Position numbers and translations under genes: made by a program. Below are positions 1 to 10,417 of a stretch of DNA of 64,000 bases, one piece after another. Numbering within the stretch: position 1 is the first letter of the stretch; each line of letters opens with the position of its first letter. The stretch covers positions 4,588,001 through 4,652,000 of the forward strand of contig OY744470.1 of assembly GCA_963556145.1 (NCBI GenBank), in the 5' to 3' direction. The notes under the pieces were generated by a model. It made no database searches and had not been told where the DNA came from. It worked only from the letters and a program-made list of their open reading frames with translations. Origin of the DNA: Hygrocybe punicea (lineage: Eukaryota; Basidiomycota; Agaricomycetes; Agaricales; Hygrophoraceae).

Positions 1-1236
1 AGAACCTGGGACTTCTTAATGTGTTTTGGTTCATTGTGTTTGGCAGCAGATTTGATGACCTTGATACGGTTGTCAAAATGGAGACTGATTTGAGCCTCAG
101 GAATGTGCTTGTAGAGATGATGATGATTGTGATACATGCCAGTTTTCAAGTGCATTGATGACACCAGAGACAACCGACTTTCCAATGGTGGAGCCTGGTA
201 TGGAGTCCAAACTACCAATCTTTTGCTAGCAGGGATACGTCACTCAGCTGTAGATGTATTTGGGTAAGCAGGCACACCTTCTCGCATGCAGTCTTGTACT
301 CAAGAAACACAGCAGCTGTGACTGGAAAAGTGGGGATGGTGGTTGACCCGCTGCTCATACATGTTACCTGTGGCCTTGTCACCCTAGACTTGCTGGACCT
401 GCTTCAATCTGACAGCATGTGAATCCATGTCCAGTATGGCAAGGGACCATTCCATGCCCGAGACCACAGGTGGAGGTGGAGAATTTTGTGTTGAAATGAA
501 GGGCGACAGTGCGCTGAGGTTGGAAATGGAGTCCAGGACAGTGAAGGGGTCTGTATGTGATCCCCATGCACCATTGTGATCTTGAAAGCCAGGGCTTGTG
601 AATGAGTCCAACATGTCAACCGAAAAGTCAACGAAGTTGGATTGAGGCCAGGACAGACACCCTGGAAAGGTGCTGTCAATGGCAGTGGGTGAATCAACAG
701 CCTTAATCTCATCCATGATGATGGCCATGGGTTTGTGATCTGTGATGATAGCCATGGGTTCATGATCTGGGACCAGGTTGAGGTGGCAGCACTTGTGAGC
801 CAGCAGCCCAACAGCTGTAGGATTGTGTGACATTGTGCTGTTGCCCATCTCTGGTCAGTTTGGGAAGACAAGACACAAGTTGGAGAGATGTGCCAAGAAG
901 TCGTTGTCTTGATCTTTTGTGGGCAGGGCCAATTCGGTAGGGCTAGAAATGAACCTAAAGGACAAAGACATTAGGTATGAGCTGATAAGTTGAAGCCTCA
1001 TGCAAAAAAAGGGACCCAAAATGAAGGATAAATGAAAAAAAAGGTAAATGAAAACCATCAGGGAAAGAACATGTGAAACAACGGCACGAAGCAGCGATGG
1101 AGATGAATGAAGGATCACAGCACTCACCTGAAAATTGGAGAAGGCCAAAATACAACTGGTGCAAGAGTGGTGGACTGAAGAATCGCACAAGATGGCTGTA
1201 TTTATCACTCCCCCAGGAATCCACATGGAATCCACC
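1..1236. other. degraded region, no confident gene
   Basis: I see no intact gene here. On the minus strand, 1-380 shows short protein-like stretches broken by stops, and 384-848 holds an open frame treated separately. The region probably consists of old transposon-derived coding remnants, but no diagnostic motif is left. Confidence 0.4.
384..848 (-). pseudogene. 154-aa open frame, unknown, probably a relic
   Basis: This open frame runs 154 codons on the minus strand and ends just after the motif RLKQVQQV. Its composition is Ser/Pro/Asp-rich, with a repeated HEPMAII/HKPMAII stretch near residues 28-44. A second plus-one frame overlaps most of it, which lowers the chance that it is functional. 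I do not recognise a family. It may be a fragment of a transposon accessory gene, given the surroundings, but this is a guess. Confidence 0.2.
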
Positions 1237-1560
1237 TTCAGTCCACCTTCAGTCCACATTGTCCACCTCCACCTTTAGTCCTACCAAAATTTGTCCACCC
1301 CCAGCCCACTCCAGGTGGACTCCACATGGAGTCCACATGTAGGACTGGACTCATGATGGACTATTGGTGGACTTTGTCTGGACTTTTGATGGACTGATAA
1401 ATGATTTTCAGGATAAAGCTTCCACATGGACTCCACATGGACTCCGCATGGACAAGACATGGACTATGGGACTGATGCAAGAACAGATTCAAGATAGACT
1501 CCATGTGGACTTTATCCAGACTTTTCATGGACTGACGAATGATAATCATAACAAAGTAAC
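1237..1560. repeat. iterated GGACT/AGTCC words with hairpin
   Basis: TCCACATGGACT-like words are iterated across this stretch. Positions 1315-1336 form a perfect hairpin: stem GTGGACTCCA, loop CA, stem TGGAGTCCAC. The blocks near 1372-1403 and 1507-1545 are imperfect direct repeats about 135 bp apart. The two overlapping open frames here, one on each strand, are by-products of the repeat. Confidence 0.7.
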
Positions 1561-1680
1561 TATTATGTATTTCATGGGGTTATGACATAAACTAGACATG
1601 AAAGCATCATAAATCGAAATCAACATTTTAGCATACTTTTTATGAAGCAATCCAGTTGAAATTCAGTTAGAAACCTTATT

Positions 1681-2236
1681 ACGAGTTCTTTTAATTTATT
1701 AAAAGACTCGTTCTTTATCAGACCTGGTTCAGTGAGGATTCATAATTAATTAATTAATTGATTAATTAATTAATTGATTAATTAATTAATTGATTAATTA
1801 ATTAATTAATTAATTGATTAATTGATTAATTAATTAATTGATTGATTGATTGATGAATTCATTAATTAATCAATTAATTAATTGATTAATTGATAAAGTT
1901 GATCGCCTATAGACAAAAATTTTTTAGGCAAGAGATATGAATCTACTTGATGTTCTGCAAAATCACATGTGATCCTGGTCATGTTTGGACAAGCTTACAT
2001 AAGCATCCAAATATGGGTTGCCTCAGAAAAGACAAATTACCTTCTAATTATATTCAAAATATTCATACTGACTTCAATTCTTATCAGAATCAGCTGAAAA
2101 TTGAACTGCTGACTAATATAACCATTTAGGGCAAGATGTGACAGTCACTTGTGACCAATCTAACCATATAAGGTAATTTCAGATATTATATACCAAATTT
2201 TATACTGATCATAACAGTGACAGTCACATGTGACCA
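1681..2236 (+). mobile_element. hairpin-led repeat element, copy 1 (partial)
   Basis: It begins with the 31-bp imperfect palindrome 1681-1711 (ACGAGTTCTTTTAAT, central TT, mirrored arm), followed by TCAGACCTGGTTCAGTGAGG, an ATTAATTGATT tract, and a body shared with copies at 2698, 29025 and 45437. The bases TT lie directly before the hairpin. The body carries GTCAC-TGTGAC palindromes. Similarity to the other copies is lost after about 2236, so the right end is missing. Confidence 0.85.
1740..1895. repeat. ATTAATTAATTGATT low-complexity tract
   Basis: About 150 bp of 4-bp-periodic ATTA/ATTG repeats directly follow the element's terminal segment. The same tract recurs, shorter, after the hairpins at 29025, 45437 and 52175, so it belongs to the element family. 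Confidence 0.85.
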
Positions 2237-2697
2237 GTCTAACACTAAGATATGCAAAAAACTAATTCTTGTCAAATTCTGTATAGTTAGTGTTTAGATA
2301 TATACATTAATCTCAGATGAGTTCTTTATTTCTAAGCAACTGTTCACTCAAAGCAAAACATTATTTTTCTATGAACACCTAGAAGTGTAAGCTTACTCAT
2401 CAGAAAAATTCTATGATTTTATCACCAACAGGACTTTAATTAAAATTAATTCATTGGATGTATTTCACTTAGCTATCACTATATAAGGTAAGGGGTGTGT
2501 GAGAAGTTGGGTGCACCCCGGGGTGCCAAATAGAACTACCCTCATTATAGATGTTTGATGTATTTGTACTGGCTCCAAGAAAATTTATGTTCAACACATG
2601 TTGGTTGTATTAATTCACTTATGTACTGGCCACAACAAAATTCCACAAGTATATACATTCTATTTTATATCTAATGGCAACTTTTCTGGTACTTATT

Positions 2698-3213
2698 ACA
2701 AGTTCTTTTAATTTATTAAAAGAATTGTTCTTTATTAAACCAGGACCAGTGAGGCTTTGTAATTAATTAATGTTTTTTGATTGCCTATGCAGAAAGTTTT
2801 TTTAGGCAGAAGATATGATTCTAGTTGTAATCCTCAAAAATAACATCAACTTGCATGTTTGGACAAGCTTACATAAGCATCCAAATATGGGTTGTCACAC
2901 AAAAGACAAATTACCTCCTAATTATATTCAAAATATTCTATACCGCCTTCAGTTCTTATCAGAATCAGCTGGAAATTGAACTACTGACTAATATAACCAT
3001 TTCAGGTAAGGTGTAACAGTCACATGTGACCAATCTAACCATACAAGGAAAATTTTGATATTATATACCAAATTTTTGATGTATCGCAATAATAACAGTT
3101 ACATGTAACCAGTCTAACCATATAAGAAAATTTTATACTATATATGCTAAATTTTGAGCTGATTACAGGAATCATAGTCACATGTGACCACTTTAACTAT
3201 ATATGGTGATATA
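2698..3213 (+). mobile_element. hairpin-led repeat element, copy 2 (partial)
   Basis: The hairpin at 2698-2728 has changed in both arms: ACGAG has become ACAAG and its partner CTCGT has become ATTGT, which keeps the third base pair. The body (CGCCTATGCAGAAAG onward, GTAACAGTCACATGTGACC) matches copies 1, 3 and 4 until about 3213. The AT tract is very short here. From 3214 to 3860 the sequence is AT-rich and I recognise nothing. Confidence 0.85.
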
Positions 3214-3864
3214 CAGCTTCTTCCTTTGGACATGGAATCTCTCATATGGCCATTCCTAACTTTCCTATGACTCTTTCATGTCTGGTGTATGTGTGAACAT
3301 CTGTGCATTACGTGTGACCTGCACAACTTATACTGATCTACATGTGCGTGGCTTTGACATCTTCGCTGTATCTTAACCACTCGACCCAGTCTCAACATGA
3401 TGAAACTAGTGAGGTGTGGGCCATTGCTTTGCATGGCAGGTTACTCGTCCCTTTTTAGTAATGAGAGTACAACTACATGCAAATTATACAGCATTATTAC
3501 CCTCTCATGATAATCAATATTGACAAAGTTATGGATATTGCCTGTATTATTACACATTGATACTACTTAGATACCATTCTGAAACCATACTACCATGATA
3601 TACATTTCATAATTGATTATATTTTATTCTTTCCGATTTGTTATAATCCAATATCAGATCCTAAATTAGTATTTTTCATATCAAGTTTGCATTGTTCATG
3701 TTAGCATCTATATAACTACTTCACTGCTGTATCATTAGTCATAGTTACTCAGTAATTTACCTCATCCACTTCAGTTTACATCATTATTAATATCACCATG
3801 TTCACATACTTCACATATATTTCATAGTTCCAATTGCATAGGTTTGTTGACATCATAGTACAGA

Positions 3865-4466
3865 TTGTACTTTGAACCTCATCACATGACTGGACACTCG
3901 CTACCACTCCAACAGTCAAGTCATTATGAAGTGCTCAGCCAAATGCTCTTGATGAACCAGTGGCTTGACAAAGTTGTGGCTGCTCATACTGATTTCACAA
4001 GTCGGGGAATGTTAAATGATACATGTATTTCTGCAGCAATCCTTGCAGTTGGTAAGCATACTGTTTTGTTCATGCAATCATTATACCGAACAACCCATCC
4101 AGAACAGGATAATGGTCTTGACCATGGCAATGGTCACCCTGCCAACATTGGCCCCAACCACCACAGCAATGACATCGATGATGATGATGATGATGATGAT
4201 GATGGGGCTATTGCTGGGCTGACCGATTTTGCACAGGTAGACCTTGCTAGAACTGTGTACAAATGGTACCATGTGGAAGAACTTGTAACTGAACTCAATC
4301 TACCATACCTCCACAAACTTATCCGAAAGTTTCTTTACAACCAACTCCATCTCAATGGCCCTCTCACCTCGTTGGATGTTCCACTCTCAGCCTGCCCCTC
4401 ATTTGAGGGGAAGGTTTCTGTTTACCTCTCAGCTGTCGCAACCTATTACACACCCAGTGATCCTAG
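3865..4466 (+). pseudogene. Plavaka-type transposase, middle part (cut at inversion breakpoint)
   Basis: The frame reads as the region just before the C-terminal domain of Plavaka transposases, a CACTA-like family of basidiomycetes: an acidic run of nine Asp, then LARTVYKWYHVEELVTELN, then PLSACPSFEGKVSVYLSAV and TYYTPSDPS. In that family TPSDPS is followed by GIGGMHRERIRA. Here it stops at 4466 and unrelated minus-strand sequence begins. The missing continuation lies at 31018 on the other strand, in the right frame, so I infer an inversion breakpoint. The open frame runs on to 4686 only by chance. Upstream exons of the transposase were not found. Family identity is from memory of conserved motifs. 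Confidence 0.7.
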
Positions 4467-5559
4467 TTATGAGCCAGCCTGGCTAGCATACTCCACAGAT
4501 CGTGCACTTTCCGATACTGGGTTGGTCTTGACGACATGTGGGTATGCTCTGGACAGATTCATAAACACACTGGACCTAGTAAAGGTGATGGCCTCGAAAA
4601 GAAGCCTAGATACGAAGTTACAGTTTGAACCACAGCTCATGATCAAAGTAAGCAAGAGACGTACTTCATATTTGCTGAGGGAATGATTGTTGGAACGTTC
4701 CTAAGCAAAAATGGTTCAATGGGATCAATACCAGCATTGGCAGTGACCAGAGTCCCTTTGCTAAATCCAGCACAATCAATCATAAAAAAAATACTTGAAA
4801 AAAAAAAAAAGGTTGATGCTCACCGAAGAGTAGGGAGATTCCTATACGTGTCCTTCAACATGGGGTCCATTAGTTCTGGAAAGAGAACTTCACATTCGAC
4901 AGGACCGGCACCGGACTTGACGAAGCTTCGGCTAGCAGAGTAAAATGTGAGATTTATGATATAATAATGCAAGTCGGAAAACACCTACGATTCAGGAAAG
5001 TCATCGAAATATACCATTCCTTCCCCCTCTTTCTTGACTTTCTTAGATGGGGACGAACTAGTAAGCATGAGATGAATGGATGCTTCTCAAATTAAAGACT
5101 GTCTTTTTACCGAAAAACATCCTCTTCAGGGGAATTGGCTCTTGTATGAAAGACCTTTTGAGAAGACGCCTTTTGAGAAGACGCCTTTTGAAGAGACCTG
5201 TTGGACCAACTGACGTATTAGTGACGGGCAAGGTGTGAACACTGGTGAGCAATACTTGGTTTGGGGCTTCGATGAACTATTGAAGTATCTTTCAACATCA
5301 ATCATTCAATGGTCGAAACAATGCAAAGTCACATACAGCATGTCTTCTTCCTGGGAGATTTCTGGAGAAGAAGCAACTCGACCTTTTTTCGCAGAACGAG
5401 GAGTACTCTTGGTGGTTGAGATGCCTCTGTGTAACGCATAATAATAAGACAAGTCATTCCACTAGATCAAAAATGATTACAAACCGCTTAGCTGATCCCT
5501 TCAGCTTGGGAATCAGTGAGGGTGTTTTATCCTCTCTAATAAATCATTCAAGTGAGTTA

Positions 5560-5662
5560 CAGCTGATTTCATATCTATGCGGAATTTGAGAAAAGTTTCA
5601 TTGTGGCGCAACTCCGCTGCCAGCTAAGCCGGACTCTATTAGACACGCTGAGTTACAACTGT
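5560..5662 (+). repeat. left terminal inverted repeat of mariner element
   Basis: About 102 bp, matched by the reverse complement of 8438-8540 with only two differences that I can see (CCGG/CCAG and AACTG/AATTG). Confidence 0.93.
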
Positions 5663-5684
5663 AACTTACCTTTCAACAAGCACC

Positions 5685-6737
5685 ATGCCGCCTCACACCA
5701 TCTCCCAAGATCTCAAGGCGCGGATCCCAACCCTCTACTACCGTGGCTACAAACCCAAGGAGATCTGTGATCTTCTTGGGGTCGGCAAGTCACTCGTTTA
5801 CAAGACTCTCCAGTACCATCAGATATATGGCCTCACATACAATCCTCATGCCCAACTAGCTGCGCGTCGGCGCATTCTTACATCTCTCGACATCGGGTTC
5901 ATCCGTTTACTTCTTTTGCATCACCACACACTATATCTTGATGAACTACAACTCGAACTCCAAGTCCAATGCAACGTGTTTGTATCTCTCACGACTATCA
6001 TGCGCACCCTTCGCCGGCTCCACTTTTCAAACAAGCGTGTATCCGTTCAAGCCCTTGAACGGAACGACCTCCAACGTGCAATCTTCATGAATCAGATTGG
6101 GGCCGAGGTTCCGGACCCCGCTATGTTGATGTTCACTGATGAGAGTGCCATCAATGATCGGGTCCACAGCAGGCGGTATGGTTGGTCGTTGGTTGGAGCT
6201 CGGTGCGTGCAACAACAGGCCTTCGTACGTGGACAACGGTATTCCATCCTACCAGTCCTCACGCTGGATGGGATCATCGCATATGATCTCATTGAGGGCT
6301 CAGTGACTGGAGAGCGGTTCGTTCGCTTTCTTCGTGAGATGGTTGTATGTAGTTTTCATTCCTGCTACTCTACAAATACTGATGCCTTTATCCAGATACC
6401 TCTCACCAATCTGTATCCCGGGCTGCGGAGTGTTCTTGTCCTCGATAACTGCAACATCCACCACGCAGAAGAGGTCAGAGAGCTTGTGGAGGTCGAAGCA
6501 CGTATGTCCTCCCTTTGTTGTGAAGTTGATACTCTAACATGTGTTCTAGGCTGCCGACTAATATATCTGCCCCCATACTCCCCTGACTACAACCCTATTG
6601 AACTTGCCTTCTCGTCAATCAAGTCTTACCTCTGCCGTCATTCAGATGACCGCGGCCTTTTCAATATTGTTAGCGCAATGGATACTATAACACCGGAGAA
6701 GGCTGCGGGATGGTTTCGGTCGTCTGGTTACATGTAA
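5685..6737 (+). CDS. Tc1/mariner (IS630 superfamily) DDE transposase
   Basis: The protein would catalyse cut-and-paste transposition at TA sites. An N-terminal helix-turn-helix occupies about residues 10-50 (GYKPKEICDLLGVGKSLVYK). The catalytic triad is visible: the first Asp in MLMFTDESA, the second in VLVLDNCNIHH, and the third acidic residue in PPYSPDYNPIELAFSSIKS. Two probable introns are retained in the open frame, 6345-6395 (51 nt, GTATGT to CCAG) and 6502-6549 (48 nt, GTATGT to CTAG). Both are multiples of three without stops, so spliced and unspliced messages both stay in frame. Spliced length is about 317 aa, normal for the family. It starts 22 bp inside the left terminal repeat. It looks intact and possibly active. 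Confidence 0.9.
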   Translation: MPPHTISQDLKARIPTLYYRGYKPKEICDLLGVGKSLVYKTLQYHQIYGLTYNPHAQLAARRRILTSLDIGFIRLLLLHHHTLYLDELQLELQVQCNVFVSLTTIMRTLRRLHFSNKRVSVQALERNDLQRAIFMNQIGAEVPDPAMLMFTDESAINDRVHSRRYGWSLVGARCVQQQAFVRGQRYSILPVLTLDGIIAYDLIEGSVTGERFVRFLREMVVCSFHSCYSTNTDAFIQIPLTNLYPGLRSVLVLDNCNIHHAEEVRELVEVEARMSSLCCEVDTLTCVLGCRLIYLPPYSPDYNPIELAFSSIKSYLCRHSDDRGLFNIVSAMDTITPEKAAGWFRSSGYM

Positions 6738-6868
6738 TTTCCGCATCACTAGCTTTTGTATGTCCTGTCTAGTTTGTCACACAATCTTATTGTATTCGAG
6801 TTGGGCAAAATGTTTATATGGTGCGAATACGCGCAAAGTCCTTGAGATATGGTAGCTACATGTAAATA

Positions 6869-8411
6869 CTAGGTAGCCCATGCCGGCATGTCTTCTTCTC
6901 CTTCCCTCGGTGGAGCATGGAAACCTGGTGGTATGGGGACGAGGACCTTGAGTTGCTGATTGTAATACCACGTACGGCGGTCATCTGCTGTCTGATCACC
7001 AGGGGTCATCACAGGTCCAAACCAGGTACAGGCACCACCATCTTCCCATCTGTACTCATACCGGATAATGTTATCTTGGGATGGAACCGGAGTAGCAGCA
7101 CGAGCAGCCGGACGGGGTGCTGGTTGATCATCAACTGATAGAGAACAGCGACCAGATCTCACAGCTAGACGCTGCCTCTTCTGGATCCGTTTCCAGCTAG
7201 CACAACCTGCTATCAACCGCATTGCATCCCCTTTTGATAACCCAAGTTCTGTGAGGTCAGAGACCTTGAGTAAACCGATGATGTCTGGCCCATAATCTTC
7301 ACGACTTAGGGCAGCCTCGTGGTCGCACGCAGTCGGCACTCCGAGATGATCCCGAGCGTAAACCAGGTATTTGTAAAGATCACCAATTTCGGGTTTGACA
7401 GGCAACGTGAATGGAGACAGATCAAGGGAGCGCTTGCGCTTGGGAGTGGAGGGCTTGGGGGCAAGCGCACCCACAACCGTGGTCATCAATTGTGTGAATA
7501 GGGAGAACTGACGGTCCTGATCTGAAGCCGGCGTTGACATCTGTGCCTTCTGTTGGGCAGGGAATAAGGTAGCACCGCGATTTGCAGGATCGAAAGCTGC
7601 AGTGTTGGGGGGGGTGAGAATGGTAGCCTTGCCGTCGTGCTATACAAGCTCAGTTCTATTGTTTGTGTAACTTAGGGGATGGAACTTACCAGAGCAATGG
7701 CCCACTGATGCATCATGAATGGAGTAAGTGGGAGTTCATTGTTGTCAGCACAAATGTAGACATAGTGTCCTGGGTTGTTGTCGTTCCCGTACTTCTTTTC
7801 AAGCAAGCTGCGAAACCGCGCCAATGCAAGATCTAAGGACGTAGCACCTTCTGGTATAGCTGCTGGGTCCGGATCTTGTAGGTTGTCATTATTGACTACA
7901 ACATCCGGCTGTGTATCTGGCATCAGAAAGGATCTGCAAACATGCTGGTGCTTACATCGACAGGGCATTTCTTTTTCACGTCGTTGATATCAATAATGAT
8001 GTTGACTTTGCCATACTGATTATCGTTGATTTTTGCTACAAACTCTTGGTATTCGGACTCCTTCTCCACATCTAGTGCATCCGCTTTCCTGTGCTAGAGT
8101 AAACCAAGTTTGTAGAGGTAAAAGGAAAATACCTATGGTCGACCAGGATGGTAATACTTGAACTTGTAGCGTTGCTGATCCGAGATCTTCCACTTCGTTT
8201 CGCCAAACCGTTTTAGCATAGCTCGCATACAATGCACATAATTGTCTGGTAGACACGCGAAGACAAGTTCTTTGCTGAGTATGTCGCGCTTGGACTTGAC
8301 GGCAGGTTGCTTGCCAATCTTGGGAATGGCCAGCGTATGTCGGATGAGCTGTATCGAGAGATTGGCGCAGTAGTCTTCTGAATCATCGTCAGACCCATCA
8401 GAGTCAACCAT
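6869..8411 (-). CDS. mariner-borne companion gene with SAM-like C-terminus
   Basis: This multi-exon gene converges on the transposase inside the same terminal repeats. Exon 1 starts at 8411 (MVDSDGSDDDSEDYCANLS) and includes LSKELVFACLPDNYVHCMRA. A middle block reads ALDVEKESEYQEFVAKINDN and VNIIIDINDVKKKCP. Later blocks contain the motif HYVYICADNNELPLTPFMMHQ and a C-terminal exon, 7540-6869, with a SAM-like helical stretch (DIIGLLKVSDLTELGLSKGD) followed by KRIQKRQR. The order (Cys/His-containing block, PLTPFM-type motif, Pro-rich linker, SAM-like end) resembles a recurrent unnamed Agaricomycete family, of which 44686-46853 is another member. Its role is unknown; a DNA-binding or target-choice accessory is one possibility. 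Exact splice sites between 7540 and 8100 are not resolved. Confidence 0.65.
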
Positions 8412-8437
8412 GGTCTAACGAAAACTTGTAGTATACC

Positions 8438-8540
8438 ACAATTGTAACTCAGCGTGTCTAATAGAGTCTGGCTTAGCTGGCAGCGGAGTTGCGCCACAAT
8501 GAAACTTTTCTCAAATTCCGCATAGATATGAAATCAGCTG
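8438..8540 (-). repeat. right terminal inverted repeat of mariner element
   Basis: Mirror of 5560-5662, ending GAAATCAGCTG before the duplicated TA. Confidence 0.93.
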
Positions 8541-8605
8541 TAAATAAATTGGTCAAATTGCAGATAAACCATACTCACTGTGTGGCCTCCTCACTTTCAC
8601 CATCA

Positions 8606-8846
8606 CTAATGCTGCACTCAGTCGTGAACATGTTGCAGCAAGGATAGACAAAAGCAGAGCGCCAGTATTTGGCCTACCGCGCAATTGGTACAACGAAGAT
8701 TGGTATCGCAATCTCGACAGTTATGAACAGAAACAACTTGCCGCGAAACCCGACGAACCTATTCCGAAGCTGGTATGTCGTCGATTGCTGGTGTGTTCGC
8801 CTGCTTACATTTTGAAATGCAGGCTGCAGCAGTTCGTCGTGGATAG
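8606..8846 (+). pseudogene. C-terminal relic of an unknown protein
   Basis: The plus strand reads AALSREHVAARIDKSRAPVF then GLPRNWYNEDWYRNL and KPDEPIPKL. A 50-nt intron follows (8773-8822, GTATGT to GCAG), then AAAVRRG and a stop. The GLPRN-Y-W pattern resembles the end of a repeated Agaricomycete protein family, but I cannot name it. It begins exactly where similarity between cassette copies A and B stops (about 8612), so it is probably flanking material of a different element. Confidence 0.4.
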
Positions 8847-8849
8847 CTG

Positions 8850-10240
8850 ACACAAAAGTTTGTATGGTACCCGATAGTAAACAACGCTGTAGTTTTTTTA
8901 TTGTATGTGTGAGCACCACGAGAAAAGCAGCAGCAGTGGCAACGGCAATGGATAAAAGCTGGCTACAGGTGCGGTAAGGCTATCTTTGATCATCTACTAG
9001 TCTTTGAGCCTTACCAAGTTTACACAGAACCAGCAGCCAGTGGACCAGATTTGGTAGAATAGTTACACACTCCTGGCAATATACACTCCTTCCCTCCTTC
9101 AATGTTTTTTTCTCTTGCCAATTCAACCATTTTGCACGTCTGTTCTTGTCATCGACGCTCCCATCTTACATCATATCTTACATCGTGTTTCTACCACGTT
9201 CAGGTAAGCAACTTCGTACAGATGGTTCATTGATGCTCTTACCGGCTTCTAAGACCTCAAAACAAAATGAGTGTTCCATTCACTGTCATTTGGGGGGATT
9301 TTTACAGCAAGAAGCGTGGCAAGTGTCCACATGGCAACCAACGAATTATCCGGCATTGCCACTTAAAAGCCCTCCAGATCGACAAAATCAGGAGTGCGAT
9401 TGTTAGGTACGTTCTTTTTTTGCTCTTCTTGAATTGAAACAGGAAGGTGACGCCCGACAGGTCTAGTTGGCATGGTGAAAGTGGGAATGACTGGCTCAGA
9501 AGAGGTCATCTCACTGTCAATTTCAAGCGGATGGATGGTTCACACATGACAACAGCGCACGTATATTATTGCGATGAAGCATACTTTGAAATGTAAGGAG
9601 GTCTCATCTACACAAATATGCGTATATACTGCCCTTACAATGAAGTATGGAAAGGTGCAGGGCGCGGGACGCATGGTGAGGAGGTGAAGTGTGGGAGTAT
9701 GGAAATCCACTGCTATATCAGCAGCGGAAGCGGGCCTCTGAGTGGCCACCAAGTGGGCCTCTGAGCGGCCCGCTCAGTGGGCCGCTGAATATCTGGAAGC
9801 CAGATAATATAAAATTCTGGCTGGGTATCTGGAAGTCAGAAACCGAAGCAAATAATTTATATTTCCTGATCGATATCTTCCATCCTAATAGTTAATGTAT
9901 TTTGTAGACAAATAGGATTAATTTTTACAGAATATCAGGTCGGTATCTATGGCTCAGATAGTCTAAACAATTGAGTTGATTTCCACGTTACGGATATCAG
10001 TGGGGATATTTTAAGAATTTGACTAGTTTTCTGTATTGCAAATACCGCTACAAAATAAGGAAAACAATAAGAGCGAGAATAATTATATTTTCAGGAAGCA
10101 CTATTTTGTCTCTAGAAATTGTTTCCAGAAATGTTTATTTTCTGTATAATATCCGTATTGGAGATAACAATGAAAATAATTTCAATTTATAAGTCATTAT
10201 CTAGACATTATTCGAAGCGGAGATATCTTCCCATGTCTCC
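8850..10240. other. no recognisable gene
   Basis: There are only short open frames without motifs. At 9748-9790 GGGCCTCTGAGCGG-type words form overlapping small palindromes. 9800-10240 is AT-rich. I see no promoter or RNA gene that I could defend. Confidence 0.4.
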
Positions 10241-10243
10241 TGT

Positions 10244-10383
10244 GTCAGTATAACAAGTAGAATCATATCTTTTGCCCAAAAAAAAAGTCCCCTACATACG
10301 ATCAACTTCATTAATTAATTATGAACCCTCACTGAACCAGGTCTGATGAAGAACGAGTCTTTTAATAAATTAAAAGAACTCGT
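10244..10383 (-). mobile_element. hairpin-led repeat element, terminal fragment, reverse orientation
   Basis: The hairpin is at 10353-10383 (reverse orientation), followed leftwards by the complement of TCAGACCTGGTTCAGTGAGG, a short ATTAATTA tract, and GAAGTTGATCGTATGTAGGG plus a T-run as in the copy at 45437. Similarity fades near 10244. AA follows the hairpin at 10384, i.e. TT before it in element orientation. Confidence 0.8.
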
Positions 10384-10417
10384 AACTATTACCCATGATG
10401 CCTACGCGCATGCGAGG

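Larger units (their letters stand above)
5560..8540 (+). mobile_element. two-gene Tc1/mariner-like element, 2981 bp
   Basis: The element has terminal inverted repeats of about 102 bp beginning CAGCTGATTTCATATC, and is flanked by TA at 5558-5559 and 8541-8542. The empty site is visible in copy B near 56218, where the same flanks meet at a single TA. It encodes a DDE transposase on the plus strand and a second gene on the minus strand; the two point towards each other. Both the repeats and the genes look well preserved. Confidence 0.93.
4468..8612 (-). pseudogene. copy A of cassette gene 1, upstream part, split by mariner element
   Basis: Minus-strand 8612-8543 and 5557-4468 match 56155-57290 of copy B closely and in the same order. 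They therefore carry the early exons of the same gene: SDGESEEAT, TPSPIPKPKGSAKR-like, SVGPTGLFKRRLLKRRLLKRS, SARSVEYASQAGS. An extra RRLLK repeat unit is present compared with copy B. A Tc1/mariner element at 5560-8540 interrupts it. The coding continuation (GFNPYIVFTS) does not follow at 4467 but is found at 31029 on the plus strand. The gene is therefore broken twice, once by transposon insertion and once by the inferred inversion. Its function is unknown. Confidence 0.75.

Noticed and set aside
4467..4686. C-terminal 73 residues of the frame starting at 3865
   Set aside because: This part is the antisense of the cassette gene seen at 57100-57290; the Plavaka reading ends at 4466.
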